Of a stretch of 35,110 bases of DNA, positions 23,281 through 30,764 are shown piece after piece. Each line of letters begins with the position of its first letter. The first letter of the stretch is position 1. Source of the DNA: Verrucomicrobiota bacterium (GTDB lineage: Bacteria; Verrucomicrobiota; Verrucomicrobiia; Limisphaerales; JACRJY01); NCBI GenBank assembly GCA_016235585.1, contig JACRJY010000017.1, positions 1-35,110 on the forward strand. Reading direction: 5' to 3'. The notes under the pieces were generated by a model. It was not told the DNA's origin and did not search any database. It saw only the letters and a program-made list of their open reading frames with translations. Both the position numbers and the translations under genes were made by a program.

Positions 23281-24173
23281 CACATCGCCATCCGCCGCGT
23301 CAGATAGTGCGCCAGCGCCTCGGCGTAGGGCTTGTCCGTGAGCATCGGCACGAGGTCAATGCGGTGGCGGTGGCAGCCCGCCGTCAGCTCGTCCTGAAAC
23401 TGCCGCAGGTTGTCCAGATAGACGGAGCGGAACTGCGCCGGGTCAATCAGCCGGTGCTGGTCGGCGACCTCCAGCGAATCGAACTTGGTCCATTGTTTGA
23501 AGGGAAATTCCATCTCATCGCGGTCGAGGATTTGGAACAGCATCACCTCGTGCCGCGCGAAGCGGAAGTGCGCGAGCGCCGAGGTGAGTTCCTTCACGTC
23601 ACCGAAGCAGTCGGACAAAATGATGAGCAGCCCGCGCCGGTGAATGCGCGGCACCAGTTCGTGAAAGACATCGGACAGCTCGGTTTCGCCGCCGGGCTGG
23701 CTCTGCTGCAATTCATCCATCAGCACGCGCAGATGCGCCACGCCGGAGCGCGGCGGGATGAAGCGGCGGATGCGCGTGTCAAACGTCACGAGGCCCACGG
23801 TGTCGCGCTGCTGGAGCATGAGGTAGGCGAGCGCGGCGGCGAGGCGGCGGGCGTATTCGGCCTTGTGCGGTGCGGCGCGGCCGTAGGCCATTGAGCCGCT
23901 CAAATCGAGCAGGATGGTGGCGCGGAGGTTCGTCTCCTCCTCGAACTCGCGGATGTAAAAGCGGTCGGTCTTGCCGAAGACCTTCCAGTCGAGCCGGCGG
24001 ATTTCATCGCCCTGGACGTATTGGCGGTGCTGCGCGAACTCGATGCTGAAGCCCTTGTGCGGCGAGCGGTGCAGTCCGGAGTAAACGCCCTCGACCACCA
24101 GCCGCGCGACGACCTGCAGATTGGAAATCTTCTGCAGCTCGGCGGGCGTGAGAAAGTCGGAGACGTGGGACAT
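23280..24173 (-). CDS. DUF58 domain protein (vWA-like)
   Basis: A 297-aa soluble protein of the DUF58 family. The hallmark block is intact: [34 protein letters not shown], followed by a degenerate vWA MIDAS in [11 protein letters not shown] and [14 protein letters not shown]58 genes normally sit directly downstream of moxR and upstream of vWA/Bat genes. Here the upstream side is a divergent promoter region with a permease gene, so the operon starts with DUF58. The protein is thought to link MoxR-type ATPases to vWA effectors. The leader carries no Shine-Dalgarno sequence; ATG 24173 opens the fold. Its stop overlaps the start of the kinase-like gene. Confidence 0.92.
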   Translation of the reverse strand: MSHVSDFLTPAELQKISNLQVVARLVVEGVYSGLHRSPHKGFSIEFAQHRQYVQGDEIRRLDWKVFGKTDRFYIREFEEETNLRATILLDLSGSMAYGRAAPHKAEYARRLAAALAYLMLQQRDTVGLVTFDTRIRRFIPPRSGVAHLRVLMDELQQSQPGGETELSDVFHELVPRIHRRGLLIILSDCFGDVKELTSALAHFRFARHEVMLFQILDRDEMEFPFKQWTKFDSLEVADQHRLIDPAQFRSVYLDNLRQFQDELTAGCHRHRIDLVPMLTDKPYAEALAHYLTRRMAM

Positions 24174-24192
24174 GGTCAGCGGAAATTTATTC

Positions 24193-24339
24193 TAGCCACG
24201 AATGAAACACGGATTGAACACGGAGGTTTGGTTAATTCGCCTTGGGCCGCACGCCATTAATTGCGCCTTGCACGCGGCATCCCGCCCAGTCCGGCGACTT
24301 CATGGAATCCGTGTTTCGTCCGTGTTTCATCCGTGGCTA
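24193..24339. repeat. Inverted-repeat element with ACACGGAT-type arms
   Basis: The left arm TAGCCACGAATGAAACACGG is complemented by TCCGTGTTTCATCCGTGGCTA at the right end, with two mismatches. Each arm also carries an inner extra ACACGGA-type unit. The ~100-bp centre shows no coding frame. Its build resembles the element at 12083-12215, though arm sequences differ. Confidence 0.75.
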
Positions 24340-24407
24340 AAGAGACGCCTTTGCTCTTCGTGTCGTTCATTGTTTGATTTTTAGCGCACCATATCACGCA
24401 CTCAAAA

Positions 24408-24432
24408 GCATGGGAAGCCAAGGTTCCCATGC
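24408..24432. repeat. Perfect short hairpin
   Basis: GCATGGGAA and TTCCCATGC form a perfect 9-bp stem around a 7-base loop (GCCAAGG), ~145 bp upstream of the permease ATG. It may be a leader structure, a protein-binding site or a remnant of a dispersed repeat. Confidence 0.6.
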
Positions 24433-24574
24433 GTCGCCGCGCCCGGCGCTTATGGATTTGACGGTGCCGGGTTCCGCCACCATGATGCGCGGCCATTGAT
24501 GGGGAACGGCTGGTCTGGCCGCGTCTTCCGCCGGGTTTGGCGGATTTCCCCACCTCGTCGGCACAATAATTTTC

Positions 24575-26392
24575 ATGGAAAGTCCCGGTGTTCATCGGCC
24601 CCGCAACGTGGATTGGCAGCGGGCGGCGGCCCTGCTTTACGGCGACTGGGGCACGAGCAAGGCCTACGTCATCGGGGCCGCGTTTCTCGCAATCCAGTTT
24701 TCCTCGCTGCCGATCATCCTCGCCGTCTGCGCGGTGACGGCGGTGGTGGGCTACTGCTACGTCATCATCTGCCGGCATTTTCCCGATGGCGGCGGGGTGT
24801 ATTCGGCGGCGCGCAGCCAGAGCCGGCTGCTGGCGGTCATCGGCGCGCTGCTGCTGGTGGCGGTTCTGACGGGGACGGCGTCGCTGAGCGGTTGGGCGGC
24901 GATGAGCTACTTCCAGGTGCCGAAGGAATACATCGCCACGGCGACGCTGGGGCTGATTGTCATCGTGGGCGTGATCAATTATTTCGGCCCGCGCCACAGT
25001 GGCAGCATGGCGGTGATGCTCGCGGTGCCGACGGTCGTGGTCGTGGTTTTAATCATCGCCATGAGCCTGCCGCATCTCACGCTGGCGAACCTCGAGCGGA
25101 CGCATGACAATTTCTGGCACAACTGGAAGGCCTTCGTCGGCGTCATCCTCGCGTTGAGCGGGGTCGAGGCCATCGCCAACCTCACCGGCGTGATGAAGCT
25201 CGACGCCGGTGCGACGATGGAAAAGCCGGTCGTCGCCCGCACGGCGGCCAAGTCCATCTGGCTCGTCGCCCTCGAAGTCGTGCTCGGCACGGCGCTGCTG
25301 GGCTGGGCGATGCTTTCCCTGTCGCCCGATTTGAAGAATCTGCTCTTGGAGCGGTGGGAGGACATGCTCAACGTCCTCGCCGAGCAATACGGCACGATGA
25401 CCTTCGGCCCGGTCTTCGGAAAATCCTTTGGCATCATCACCGGCGTCATCGTCGGCCTGCTGCTCTTGAGCGCGGTGAACACCGCCATCGGCGCGCTCAT
25501 CGGCCTGCTCTACCTGCTCGCGCGCGACGGCGAGATGCCGCGCAAACTGTTCACCCGCCTGAATCCCTTCGGCGTGCCGTGGGTGCCGCTGTTCATCGCC
25601 ACGGGGCTGCCGCTGATCGTCGTCGCGATGTCGCCCAGCCAGCTTTCGTTGATGGAGCTTTATGCCATCGGCGTGGTCGGCGCGATCACCGTCAACCTCG
25701 GCTCGTGCCTGTTCAACAAACAACTTGGGTTGAACCTCTGGGAAAAACTCGTCCTCGCGCTCACCTTCGTTCTGCTCTTCGCGGTGGAACTGACGCTCGC
25801 GCACGAGAAGCACAACGCCCTCTTCTTCATCGTCTGCATTCTGATGATTGGGTTGAGCCTGCGCGCCTGGTCGCAGCGACGTGCCGGCCTGCGCACCATC
25901 ACCGTGAGCCAGGAGCTGGCCGCGCACGTCGCGCCGGAAACGATGCCGGAATTCCGGCTCAACCTGAACCCCGGCCAGACCATCCTCGTCGCCGCGCGCG
26001 GGATTACGCCCGTCCTCAAGTTCGCGCTCGAAGAGGCGCGCCTGCGGCAGGGATCGCTCTACGTGCTGTTCATCAAGGAACTCGCCGTGAACCTGCCCGG
26101 CCTGGTGCAAACCGCCGAGCGCCCGCGCTGGCAGGACGACCCGGCGGCGGCGAAAATCATGCTCGCCATGCTCGAACAGGGCCGGCAGATCGACGTGCCT
26201 GTCGTGCCTGTCTATGCCGTGAGCGAAAGCCCCGCCGCCACCATCCTCGACCTCGCGGCGACGCTGGGCATTGACATCCTCATGCTCGGTTCGCCGCACC
26301 GCAGCACGCTCACCGCGCTGCTCAAGGGCAACGTCGTGACCGAGGTGGCGCGCAGCCTGCCGGACAACATCCAGCTCGTGATCCACAGCTAG
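24575..26392 (+). CDS. APC-superfamily permease with C-terminal UspA-like domain
   Basis: A 605-aa protein. About 12 transmembrane segments occupy residues ~25-435, beginning GTSKAYVIGAAFLAIQF and including the APC-type motif FPDGGGVYSAARSQS and SGVEAIANLTGVMK. The substrate is probably an amino acid or amine; residues do not settle it. The soluble tail (~460-605) has the UspA fold: ILVAARG at the first strand, ILDLAATLGIDILMLGSPHRS, then LLKGNVVTEVARSLP, resembling the nucleotide-binding G-x2-x-x9-G pattern. Such fused Usp tails may regulate transport in response to adenine nucleotides. There is no Shine-Dalgarno motif before ATG 24575. The stop codon TAG is supplied by the end of the repeat element that follows. 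Confidence 0.9.
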   Translation: MESPGVHRPRNVDWQRAAALLYGDWGTSKAYVIGAAFLAIQFSSLPIILAVCAVTAVVGYCYVIICRHFPDGGGVYSAARSQSRLLAVIGALLLVAVLTGTASLSGWAAMSYFQVPKEYIATATLGLIVIVGVINYFGPRHSGSMAVMLAVPTVVVVVLIIAMSLPHLTLANLERTHDNFWHNWKAFVGVILALSGVEAIANLTGVMKLDAGATMEKPVVARTAAKSIWLVALEVVLGTALLGWAMLSLSPDLKNLLLERWEDMLNVLAEQYGTMTFGPVFGKSFGIITGVIVGLLLLSAVNTAIGALIGLLYLLARDGEMPRKLFTRLNPFGVPWVPLFIATGLPLIVVAMSPSQLSLMELYAIGVVGAITVNLGSCLFNKQLGLNLWEKLVLALTFVLLFAVELTLAHEKHNALFFIVCILMIGLSLRAWSQRRAGLRTITVSQELAAHVAPETMPEFRLNLNPGQTILVAARGITPVLKFALEEARLRQGSLYVLFIKELAVNLPGLVQTAERPRWQDDPAAAKIMLAMLEQGRQIDVPVVPVYAVSESPAATILDLAATLGIDILMLGSPHRSTLTALLKGNVVTEVARSLPDNIQLVIHS

Positions 26393-26562
26393 AGCGGTTT
26401 AAGTTTTGTCGTAGCCGCTGATGAAAGGCCGTTCGTCAACCGAGCACCTCCTCTCCCCAGCCCTCTCCTCCACTCGGAGTGGAGGAGAGGGTGCCCGAAG
26501 GGCGGGAGAGGAGGCGTCCGCTCTCTCCGATAAGCGGCTACGACATTTTTGAAACCGCTCTA
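26390..26562. mobile_element. MITE-like element with TA-flanked terminal inverted repeats
   Basis: The left end AGAGCGGTTT and right end AAACCGCTCT are exact complements, each flanked outside by TA. An inner pair, TGTCGTAGCCGCT and AGCGGCTACGACA, is also exact. The whole is 173 bp with no coding capacity. TA flanks are typical of IS630/Tc1-mariner-type insertions, so this may be a non-autonomous derivative; no transposase is in the window. A 14-bp palindrome (26461-26491) is nested inside. It lies between convergent genes. Confidence 0.7.
26461..26491. repeat. REP-like palindrome nested in the MITE-like element
   Basis: CCCTCTCCTCCACT and AGTGGAGGAGAGGG form a perfect 14-bp stem with loop CGG. 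Its ends match those of the palindrome translated in the PHP gene (15362-15388). It could act as a transcription terminator for both converging genes. Confidence 0.85.
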
Positions 26563-26583
26563 GGGCCGCAGCCCGGAGCCGGA

Positions 26584-27492
26584 TCAGACATCGCAGATTT
26601 GCACGCCCTGCTTGAGCGACGCCAGCGCATCGGGGCGCTTGGGGATGAATTCCTGCGCGGTGAAGCCCTTGAAGCCTGTATCCACGATGGCCCGCATGAT
26701 GGCCGGATAGTTCAGCTCCTGCGTGTCGTCAATCTCCGCGCGGCCCGGCACGCCGCCGGTGTGGTAGTGCGCGAAATACTGGCCGTCCCGCTTGATGGTC
26801 GCGATCACGTCGCCCTCCATGATCTGCATGTGGTAGATGTCGTAGAGCAGCTTGAAGCGCTCGGAGCCGATGGCCTTGCAGAGGGCGACGCCCCACGCCG
26901 ACTTGTCGCACTGGTAATCCTTGTGGTTCACGCGGCTGTTCAGCAGTTCCATGCAAATCGTGACCTTGTGTTTCTCGGCCAGCGACATGAGGCGCTTGAG
27001 GCCGGCGGCACAATTCTTCAAGCCCGCTTCATCGCTCATCCCGTCGCGGTTGCCGGAGAAGCAAATCAAGTTCGTGAAGCCCGCCTCGGCCACGGCCTTG
27101 ATCTGCGGTTCGTAGGCGGCCACAAGCGCGTCGTGATATTCCACGCGGTTCCACGCCTTGGGAATGCCGCCGATTTTGACTTTGTTCAACTCCACGGTCG
27201 GATTGCTCGTCATCGCGCAGACGAGACCGTGCTGCTTGAGCGTCGGGAAGTCCGCCGGCTGAAGCAGCTCGATGGAGCGCAGGCCCATCTCCTTGCCCGC
27301 CTTGCACAAATCTTCGAGGCTGATCTTGGGATAGCACCACTTGCAGACGGAATGGTTGACGCGGCCTTTCATCTTGCCCAGCGCCGCGTCCGCCGCGCCG
27401 AGGCGGTGATGCAACGAAGCGGTGGCAGTGACAAGTGCGGCGGCAGCGGCGGTCTGGCCGAGGGCGGAACGGCGGGAAAGTCGGGTGCTCAT
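26584..27492 (-). CDS. Tat-exported TIM-barrel sugar isomerase-like protein
   Basis: The 302-aa product begins with a Tat signal peptide (LSRRSALGQTAAAAALVTATASL, twin arginine at residues 7-8) ending near GAADA. The rest is a xylose-isomerase-like TIM barrel of the hydroxypyruvate-isomerase/sugar-phosphate-epimerase group. Metal-ligand candidates are the glutamate in ICMELLNSR, the aspartate in LLYDIYHMQIMEGD, the histidine in AHYHTGG and the glutamate in GFTAQEFIP, a spacing characteristic of the family. Secreted versions are common in Verrucomicrobiota and Planctomycetota, probably in extracytoplasmic sugar processing. The exact reaction is unknown. ATG 27492 is fixed by the signal peptide; longer upstream readings run into repeats. 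Confidence 0.9.
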   Translation of the reverse strand: MSTRLSRRSALGQTAAAAALVTATASLHHRLGAADAALGKMKGRVNHSVCKWCYPKISLEDLCKAGKEMGLRSIELLQPADFPTLKQHGLVCAMTSNPTVELNKVKIGGIPKAWNRVEYHDALVAAYEPQIKAVAEAGFTNLICFSGNRDGMSDEAGLKNCAAGLKRLMSLAEKHKVTICMELLNSRVNHKDYQCDKSAWGVALCKAIGSERFKLLYDIYHMQIMEGDVIATIKRDGQYFAHYHTGGVPGRAEIDDTQELNYPAIMRAIVDTGFKGFTAQEFIPKRPDALASLKQGVQICDV

Positions 27493-27585
27493 GGTTTGTG
27501 TTTGGTGAGTTGGTGATCTGTTGATTGGAAATACACCGCAGCCGGCCCGCGCCGTCAAAGGGAATGTGCTGTGAGGGTTGCAAGT

Positions 27586-27719
27586 GGGCGCATTCGGACA
27601 CTGCCCCCGCTCCGTCAGGCCGGGCGGAACGCCGATCTCCGAATCGGCGCGAGGCGGGAGATTTTTCACCCCTGCCGGATCGGAGTCCGGCGCTCCGGGG
27701 GCAGTGTCAGGATGCGCCC
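27586..27719. repeat. Inverted-repeat element with internal hairpins
   Basis: GGGCGCATTCGGACACTGCC at the left is complemented at the right end (27696-27719) with 22 of 24 positions matching across the full arms. Inside lies CGCCGAT/ATCGGCG (27630-27649), a perfect 7-bp stem with a 6-base loop, and a GCCGGA/TCCGGC hairpin near 27674-27691. It looks like a non-coding mobile element. Confidence 0.75.
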
Positions 27720-27805
27720 GTTGCAAGTTGCAAGGTTGCAGGCTTCAAGTTGTGGAGACGCTGCGCCTTTGGAACCTGCAACCTGAAACCTGAAAACCTG
27801 CAACC
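27720..27805. repeat. Inverted pair of heptamer arrays (GTTGCAA / AACCTGN)
   Basis: On the left GTTGCAA occurs twice and then GGTTGCAG. On the right AACCTGC, AACCTGA, AACCTGA, AAACCTGC and AACC follow in series. The two sides are roughly complementary and flank ~30 bp. Period seven is the same as in the arrays at 10861, 11527 and 28715. Confidence 0.7.
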
Positions 27806-27810
27806 ACCCT

Positions 27811-28794
27811 TCACCTCCCCACCAGCCGCACGGTCAGCGGAAAGTGGTCGGTGTAAATCCGGCGGCGCACCGGGTCTTTGCCAAACTCGTGCTCGTTCAC
27901 GAACACAGCGCTGAAGCGCAGCCCGGCGAGTCCCTTCACCAGACTGTCCGAGAGCATGATGCGATCATAAGCCTTGCCGTCGGTGTGCGTGGGGAGCGGC
28001 TTGGCCGCGAGGGTGAGCGTGTCCACGAGCGGCGGCTTCGCCTGAAAGAGCACGGCGAGATCCTGTTTCGCGCTGCCCACGGGCTTGCCTTCGTTGAAGT
28101 CGCCGAGGATGACGAGGTTCGCCTTGGGATTTTGCGCGAGGTGCCCCATCGCCCAGCGCAGCAACGCGCGGTTTTGCTCGACGTGCTTGGACTCCGAGGA
28201 GTCGTCGAGCGGGCGTCGCAGGTGAATCACACACACGTCAATAGACGTGCGGACGATGGAATTCGTCAGCCGCACGACGAGGTGCTTGGAAAGATTCTTT
28301 TCCAGATCGGAAGCCCGCGACGCCTTGCCCACGACGCTCCAGCCGCGCGCGCCGTCGAACAGCGCGCCCACGTCCTGCTGCGTGTAGGTGTCCTTGCCCT
28401 GCGCGAAGAGCGGCGTGTAGGTGCGGCGATACCGATACGTGGCGCGCTTGGCGAGGTTGCTCACGTCGTTGAAGTTGCCGACCTCCTGCAACGCGACGAA
28501 GAACGGCGGCTCCGTCGGCAGCAGGTTGATGAGGTTGGCGGCCTTGGCGACGTATTCATTGCCCGTGCGCGGCTTTTCGGTGGACTTGCCGGACTCCTGG
28601 CCGAGAAACCACAGGCAGTTGAGCGTCGTGAACGAGTAGGAGGCGGCGGTCTGCGCGGCGGTGGAAAACGCCAGCAGTGCGAAGCACAGCGCGGAGAGAA
28701 GGCGCGTGGCCACGAGTTTTGAAATTTGAGTTTTGAGTTTTGAATTCACGAACAAAGTAACCAAGCGGATCAAATCAGGCCGCTGTGTGTGCAT
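27811..28794 (-). CDS. Exported endonuclease/exonuclease/phosphatase-family protein
   Basis: A ~327-aa protein of the EEP superfamily. The catalytic set appears in order: FTTLNCLWF (metal-site Asn), ALQEVGN (metal-binding Glu), VIHLRRP (His), VILGDFNEG (D and N), YDRIMLSD, and the terminal YTDHFPLTV (D-H pair). All residues for metal-dependent phosphodiester cleavage are present; whether the substrate is DNA, a lipid or a nucleotide is unknown. A secretion signal (LLSALCFALLAFSTAAQTA) starts about 30 residues in, which is abnormal: a heptamer repeat (28715-28747) lies between ATG 28794 and that signal. A GTG at 28713 just before the signal is a plausible true start, leaving the repeat untranslated. 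Confidence 0.85.
   Translation of the reverse strand: MHTQRPDLIRLVTLFVNSKLKTQISKLVATRLLSALCFALLAFSTAAQTAASYSFTTLNCLWFLGQESGKSTEKPRTGNEYVAKAANLINLLPTEPPFFVALQEVGNFNDVSNLAKRATYRYRRTYTPLFAQGKDTYTQQDVGALFDGARGWSVVGKASRASDLEKNLSKHLVVRLTNSIVRTSIDVCVIHLRRPLDDSSESKHVEQNRALLRWAMGHLAQNPKANLVILGDFNEGKPVGSAKQDLAVLFQAKPPLVDTLTLAAKPLPTHTDGKAYDRIMLSDSLVKGLAGLRFSAVFVNEHEFGKDPVRRRIYTDHFPLTVRLVGR
28715..28747. repeat. Heptamer tandem repeat, inverted copy of the 11527 array
   Basis: Read on the minus strand: GAATT, CAAAACT twice, a variant CAAATTT, then CAAAACT. If the upstream ATG is used it encodes NSKLKTQISKL, against NSKLKTQNSKL in the methyltransferase gene 17 kb away. Confidence 0.9.
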
Positions 28795-28891
28795 TTCTGC
28801 TTTGAAACTCAAAGCGCATGAAGCGGCTTAACAACCCAATCTCAACGACGGTCTTGGCGGCGCGAGTGGAACGAACGGCTAGGCCACATCG

Positions 28892-29407
28892 TCATCTCTT
28901 ATCATTCAGTTTTGTGTCGGGAACAACCGTGAAAGACTGCTCACACAACTTCTTGCCCTTGTGCCAGATCTCAAACTTGAACTTGCCGGGAATCAACTCC
29001 CACTCCTCCTCGAACATATAAGACGTGTATGTCTGGCCAGCCCACGATTGAAGCTCATACTCATCTCTCGTCTCGGTCTTTCCTGTCTTGGGATTTTTGT
29101 AAGGTGGATGCTCTCCGACCATCTTCAAAACAACCGGTGCATTTGAGGGTGTGCCGTGGATGGTGTATCGAAATCCGAATCGCGTGCCGATGCGAGCGGG
29201 AACATTCGTGGTTGCCTGAACCAAAGTGAAAGTTTCGAGCCATTCGTTCGTGCCTGTGGCAACACCGGGTTCAGCGGTTTTCTTGACGACTCTGGCACTG
29301 TAAAGCCCAACCTCGGTGACGTCCGCACCAGTGACCGATACGCTGTCTTGTGCAACGGCGCAAAATCCGAACGTCGCGAGTGCAAGAATGAAGGCCAGTA
29401 GTTTCAT
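28892..29407 (-). CDS. Small secreted protein, DUF3859-like
   Basis: A 171-aa protein with a clear signal peptide (MKLLAFILALATFGFCAVAQ). The mature part is beta-rich: VTEVGLYSARVV near the start, RIGTRFGFRYTIHG in the middle, and EEEWELIPGKFKFEIWHKGKKLCEQSFTV at the end. This layout, especially the PGxFxFEIWHxGKKLxEQSFTV ending, is what I recall for DUF3859, a family of unknown function; the family name is moderately certain. The local base composition is visibly lower in GC than its neighbours (many AAA, TTT, TCT codons), which suggests acquisition by transfer. It lies 40 bp after mcsB and 97 bp before the EEP gene on the same strand. Confidence 0.7.
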   Translation of the reverse strand: MKLLAFILALATFGFCAVAQDSVSVTGADVTEVGLYSARVVKKTAEPGVATGTNEWLETFTLVQATTNVPARIGTRFGFRYTIHGTPSNAPVVLKMVGEHPPYKNPKTGKTETRDEYELQSWAGQTYTSYMFEEEWELIPGKFKFEIWHKGKKLCEQSFTVVPDTKLNDKR

Positions 29408-29447
29408 AGTGTCGAGTGACCTAACCGGAGATTAGCTCAAAACGACT

Positions 29448-30557
29448 TCAATTCGTCGCCGCGTCATCGGCGGGCGGCGGCTTGATGACGGTGTGGTCGG
29501 GCTTGCCGACGCGGCCCAGACGCTCGCGCATCATGTCGGCGCGCAGCAGATCGCGCTCGTCAGTGTCGAGTTTTTTCACATGCTGCTGCTGCAGGTGCGC
29601 GGGCTGCGTGGTCAGGAAAAGCTCGTCCACCAGCGTGCGCTCGACGCCGGGGAACATCCCCAGGTCCATGCCCAGCCGCAGCAGCGAGAGGAGGTTCATC
29701 GTCTCCTTCGACGAGATGCTGTGGGCGTTGCCGAGGATGCCGTAGGCGCGGCCAATGTGGTTGAAGACGACCTTGGGCTTGGTCTCCAGAAGTTTCGCCC
29801 GCGCGTTTTCCTCGTGCTCGATGATCTGCGCGAGCACCTTGTTGATGCGCTCGACGATGGCGGCTTCGGACTCGCCGAGCGTGGTCTGGTTGGAGACTTG
29901 AAAGATATTCCCCAGCGCCTCCGTGCCTTCGCCGTACAGGCCGCGCACGGCGAGGTGAAGCTTGTTCACGGACTGGATGATCGGGTTGATCTGCTCGGCC
30001 AGCACGAGGCCCGGCAGGTGCAGCATCGCGCTGACGCGGATGCCGGTGCCGACGTTCGTGGGGCAGGCGGTGAGGTAGCCAAGTTCCGGCGAGAACGCGA
30101 AGTCGAGCCGCTTCTCCAGCTCGGTGTCCACTTGGTCAATCAGCGCCCACGCCTGGCGCACCTGCAGGCCGGGCAGGATGGCCTGCATCCGCAGGTGATC
30201 CTCCTCGTTGATCATCACGCAGGCGGATTCCTCGCCGTTGAACACGATGCCGCTGCCCGCGCTCTTGGCCGCGTGCTCGCGGCTGATGAGGTGGCGCTCG
30301 ACGAGCAACTGCTTGTCCATCGCGGTCAAGGTGTCCATCGCCGCCGCGAAATGCCGCTCCATCTGCGGCAAACCTTCGACCGCCGGGAGAATGTGCTCCA
30401 GCGACTTCACGCGGTCGGGTTTCTTGGCGTGGCCGGGGAACGGAAGTCCTTTCACGTTGCGCGCGAGCCGCACGCGGCTGGAGAGGACGATGCGCTCGCG
30501 CGGATCGCCGCGCCGGCACATCTCGACGGCGGGGCTTAAAAATTCATTCAGGCGCAT
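29448..30557 (-). CDS. mcsB: Protein arginine kinase McsB
   Basis: The 369-aa protein belongs to the phosphagen/arginine-kinase fold. Diagnostic segments are IVLSSRVRLARNVKGLPFP (23-41), VMINEEDHLRMQ (114-125), the catalytic-cysteine motif GYLTACPTNVGTGIRVS (C165), and FQVSNQTTLGESE. Length and order match McsB, which phosphorylates arginines of damaged proteins and so marks them for ClpCP degradation. The C-terminal regulatory region carrying the pArg-binding residues is present. Its activator McsA is encoded just upstream, separated by 207 bp that include a repeat element. clpC and ctsR are not in the window. Confidence 0.97.
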   Translation of the reverse strand: MRLNEFLSPAVEMCRRGDPRERIVLSSRVRLARNVKGLPFPGHAKKPDRVKSLEHILPAVEGLPQMERHFAAAMDTLTAMDKQLLVERHLISREHAAKSAGSGIVFNGEESACVMINEEDHLRMQAILPGLQVRQAWALIDQVDTELEKRLDFAFSPELGYLTACPTNVGTGIRVSAMLHLPGLVLAEQINPIIQSVNKLHLAVRGLYGEGTEALGNIFQVSNQTTLGESEAAIVERINKVLAQIIEHEENARAKLLETKPKVVFNHIGRAYGILGNAHSISSKETMNLLSLLRLGMDLGMFPGVERTLVDELFLTTQPAHLQQQHVKKLDTDERDLLRADMMRERLGRVGKPDHTVIKPPPADDAATN

Positions 30558-30606
30558 GGCGAATAATTAAAGTGAAATTTCCAACTTGCCGCAATTGGCA
30601 TCCCTC

Positions 30607-30722
30607 TCATTAGCACCGGGCTTCAGCCCGGTGTTCACGCGCGATTGAAACATTCCAGCCGTTGAAACGGCTGCTCCACCGAAGACGCGGCCTGACACCC
30701 GGCTGAAGCCGGGTGCTAATGA
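30607..30722. repeat. REPIN-like element between mcsA and mcsB
   Basis: Three hairpins in 116 bp. The outer two are TCATTAG-CACCGGGC-TTCA-GCCCGGTG and CACCCGGC-TGAA-GCCGGGTG-CTAATGA, mutually inverted. The central one is CAGCCGTT-GA-AACGGCTG (30656-30673). The outer hairpins differ at two positions that compensate each other, so each stem stays fully paired. It splits an otherwise tight mcsA-mcsB pair. Confidence 0.85.
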
Positions 30723-30764
30723 AAGGCTCGGTTTCACGCAGTCTGGGTGTTGAAAATTCACAAG

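Larger units (their letters stand above)
24174..24574. other. Divergent intergenic region with repeats, no clear gene
   Basis: This 401-bp gap between the DUF58 operon and the APC permease holds the inverted-repeat element at 24193-24339 and a perfect hairpin at 24408-24432. A 60-codon minus-strand frame (24394-24576) exists but overlaps the permease start and the hairpin; I do not count it as a gene. Both promoters must be here, but I cannot assign -35/-10 boxes with confidence. Confidence 0.55.
27493..27810. other. Repeat-filled intergenic region
   Basis: These ~318 bp between the TIM-barrel gene and the EEP-family gene contain no credible coding frame. Nearly all of it is the inverted-repeat element at 27586-27719 and the heptamer-repeat pair at 27720-27805. 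The promoter of the TIM-barrel gene must lie within the repeats or in the ~90 bp between them and the ATG. Confidence 0.6.

Noticed and set aside
24394-24576. 60-codon minus-strand frame upstream of the permease
   Set aside because: It overlaps the permease start and includes a perfect hairpin, and no family is recognisable. I treat it as non-coding, though a repeat-derived peptide cannot be excluded.
27720-27805. CRISPR-like array
   Set aside because: Units are only seven bases long with no spacers, so these are short tandem repeats.
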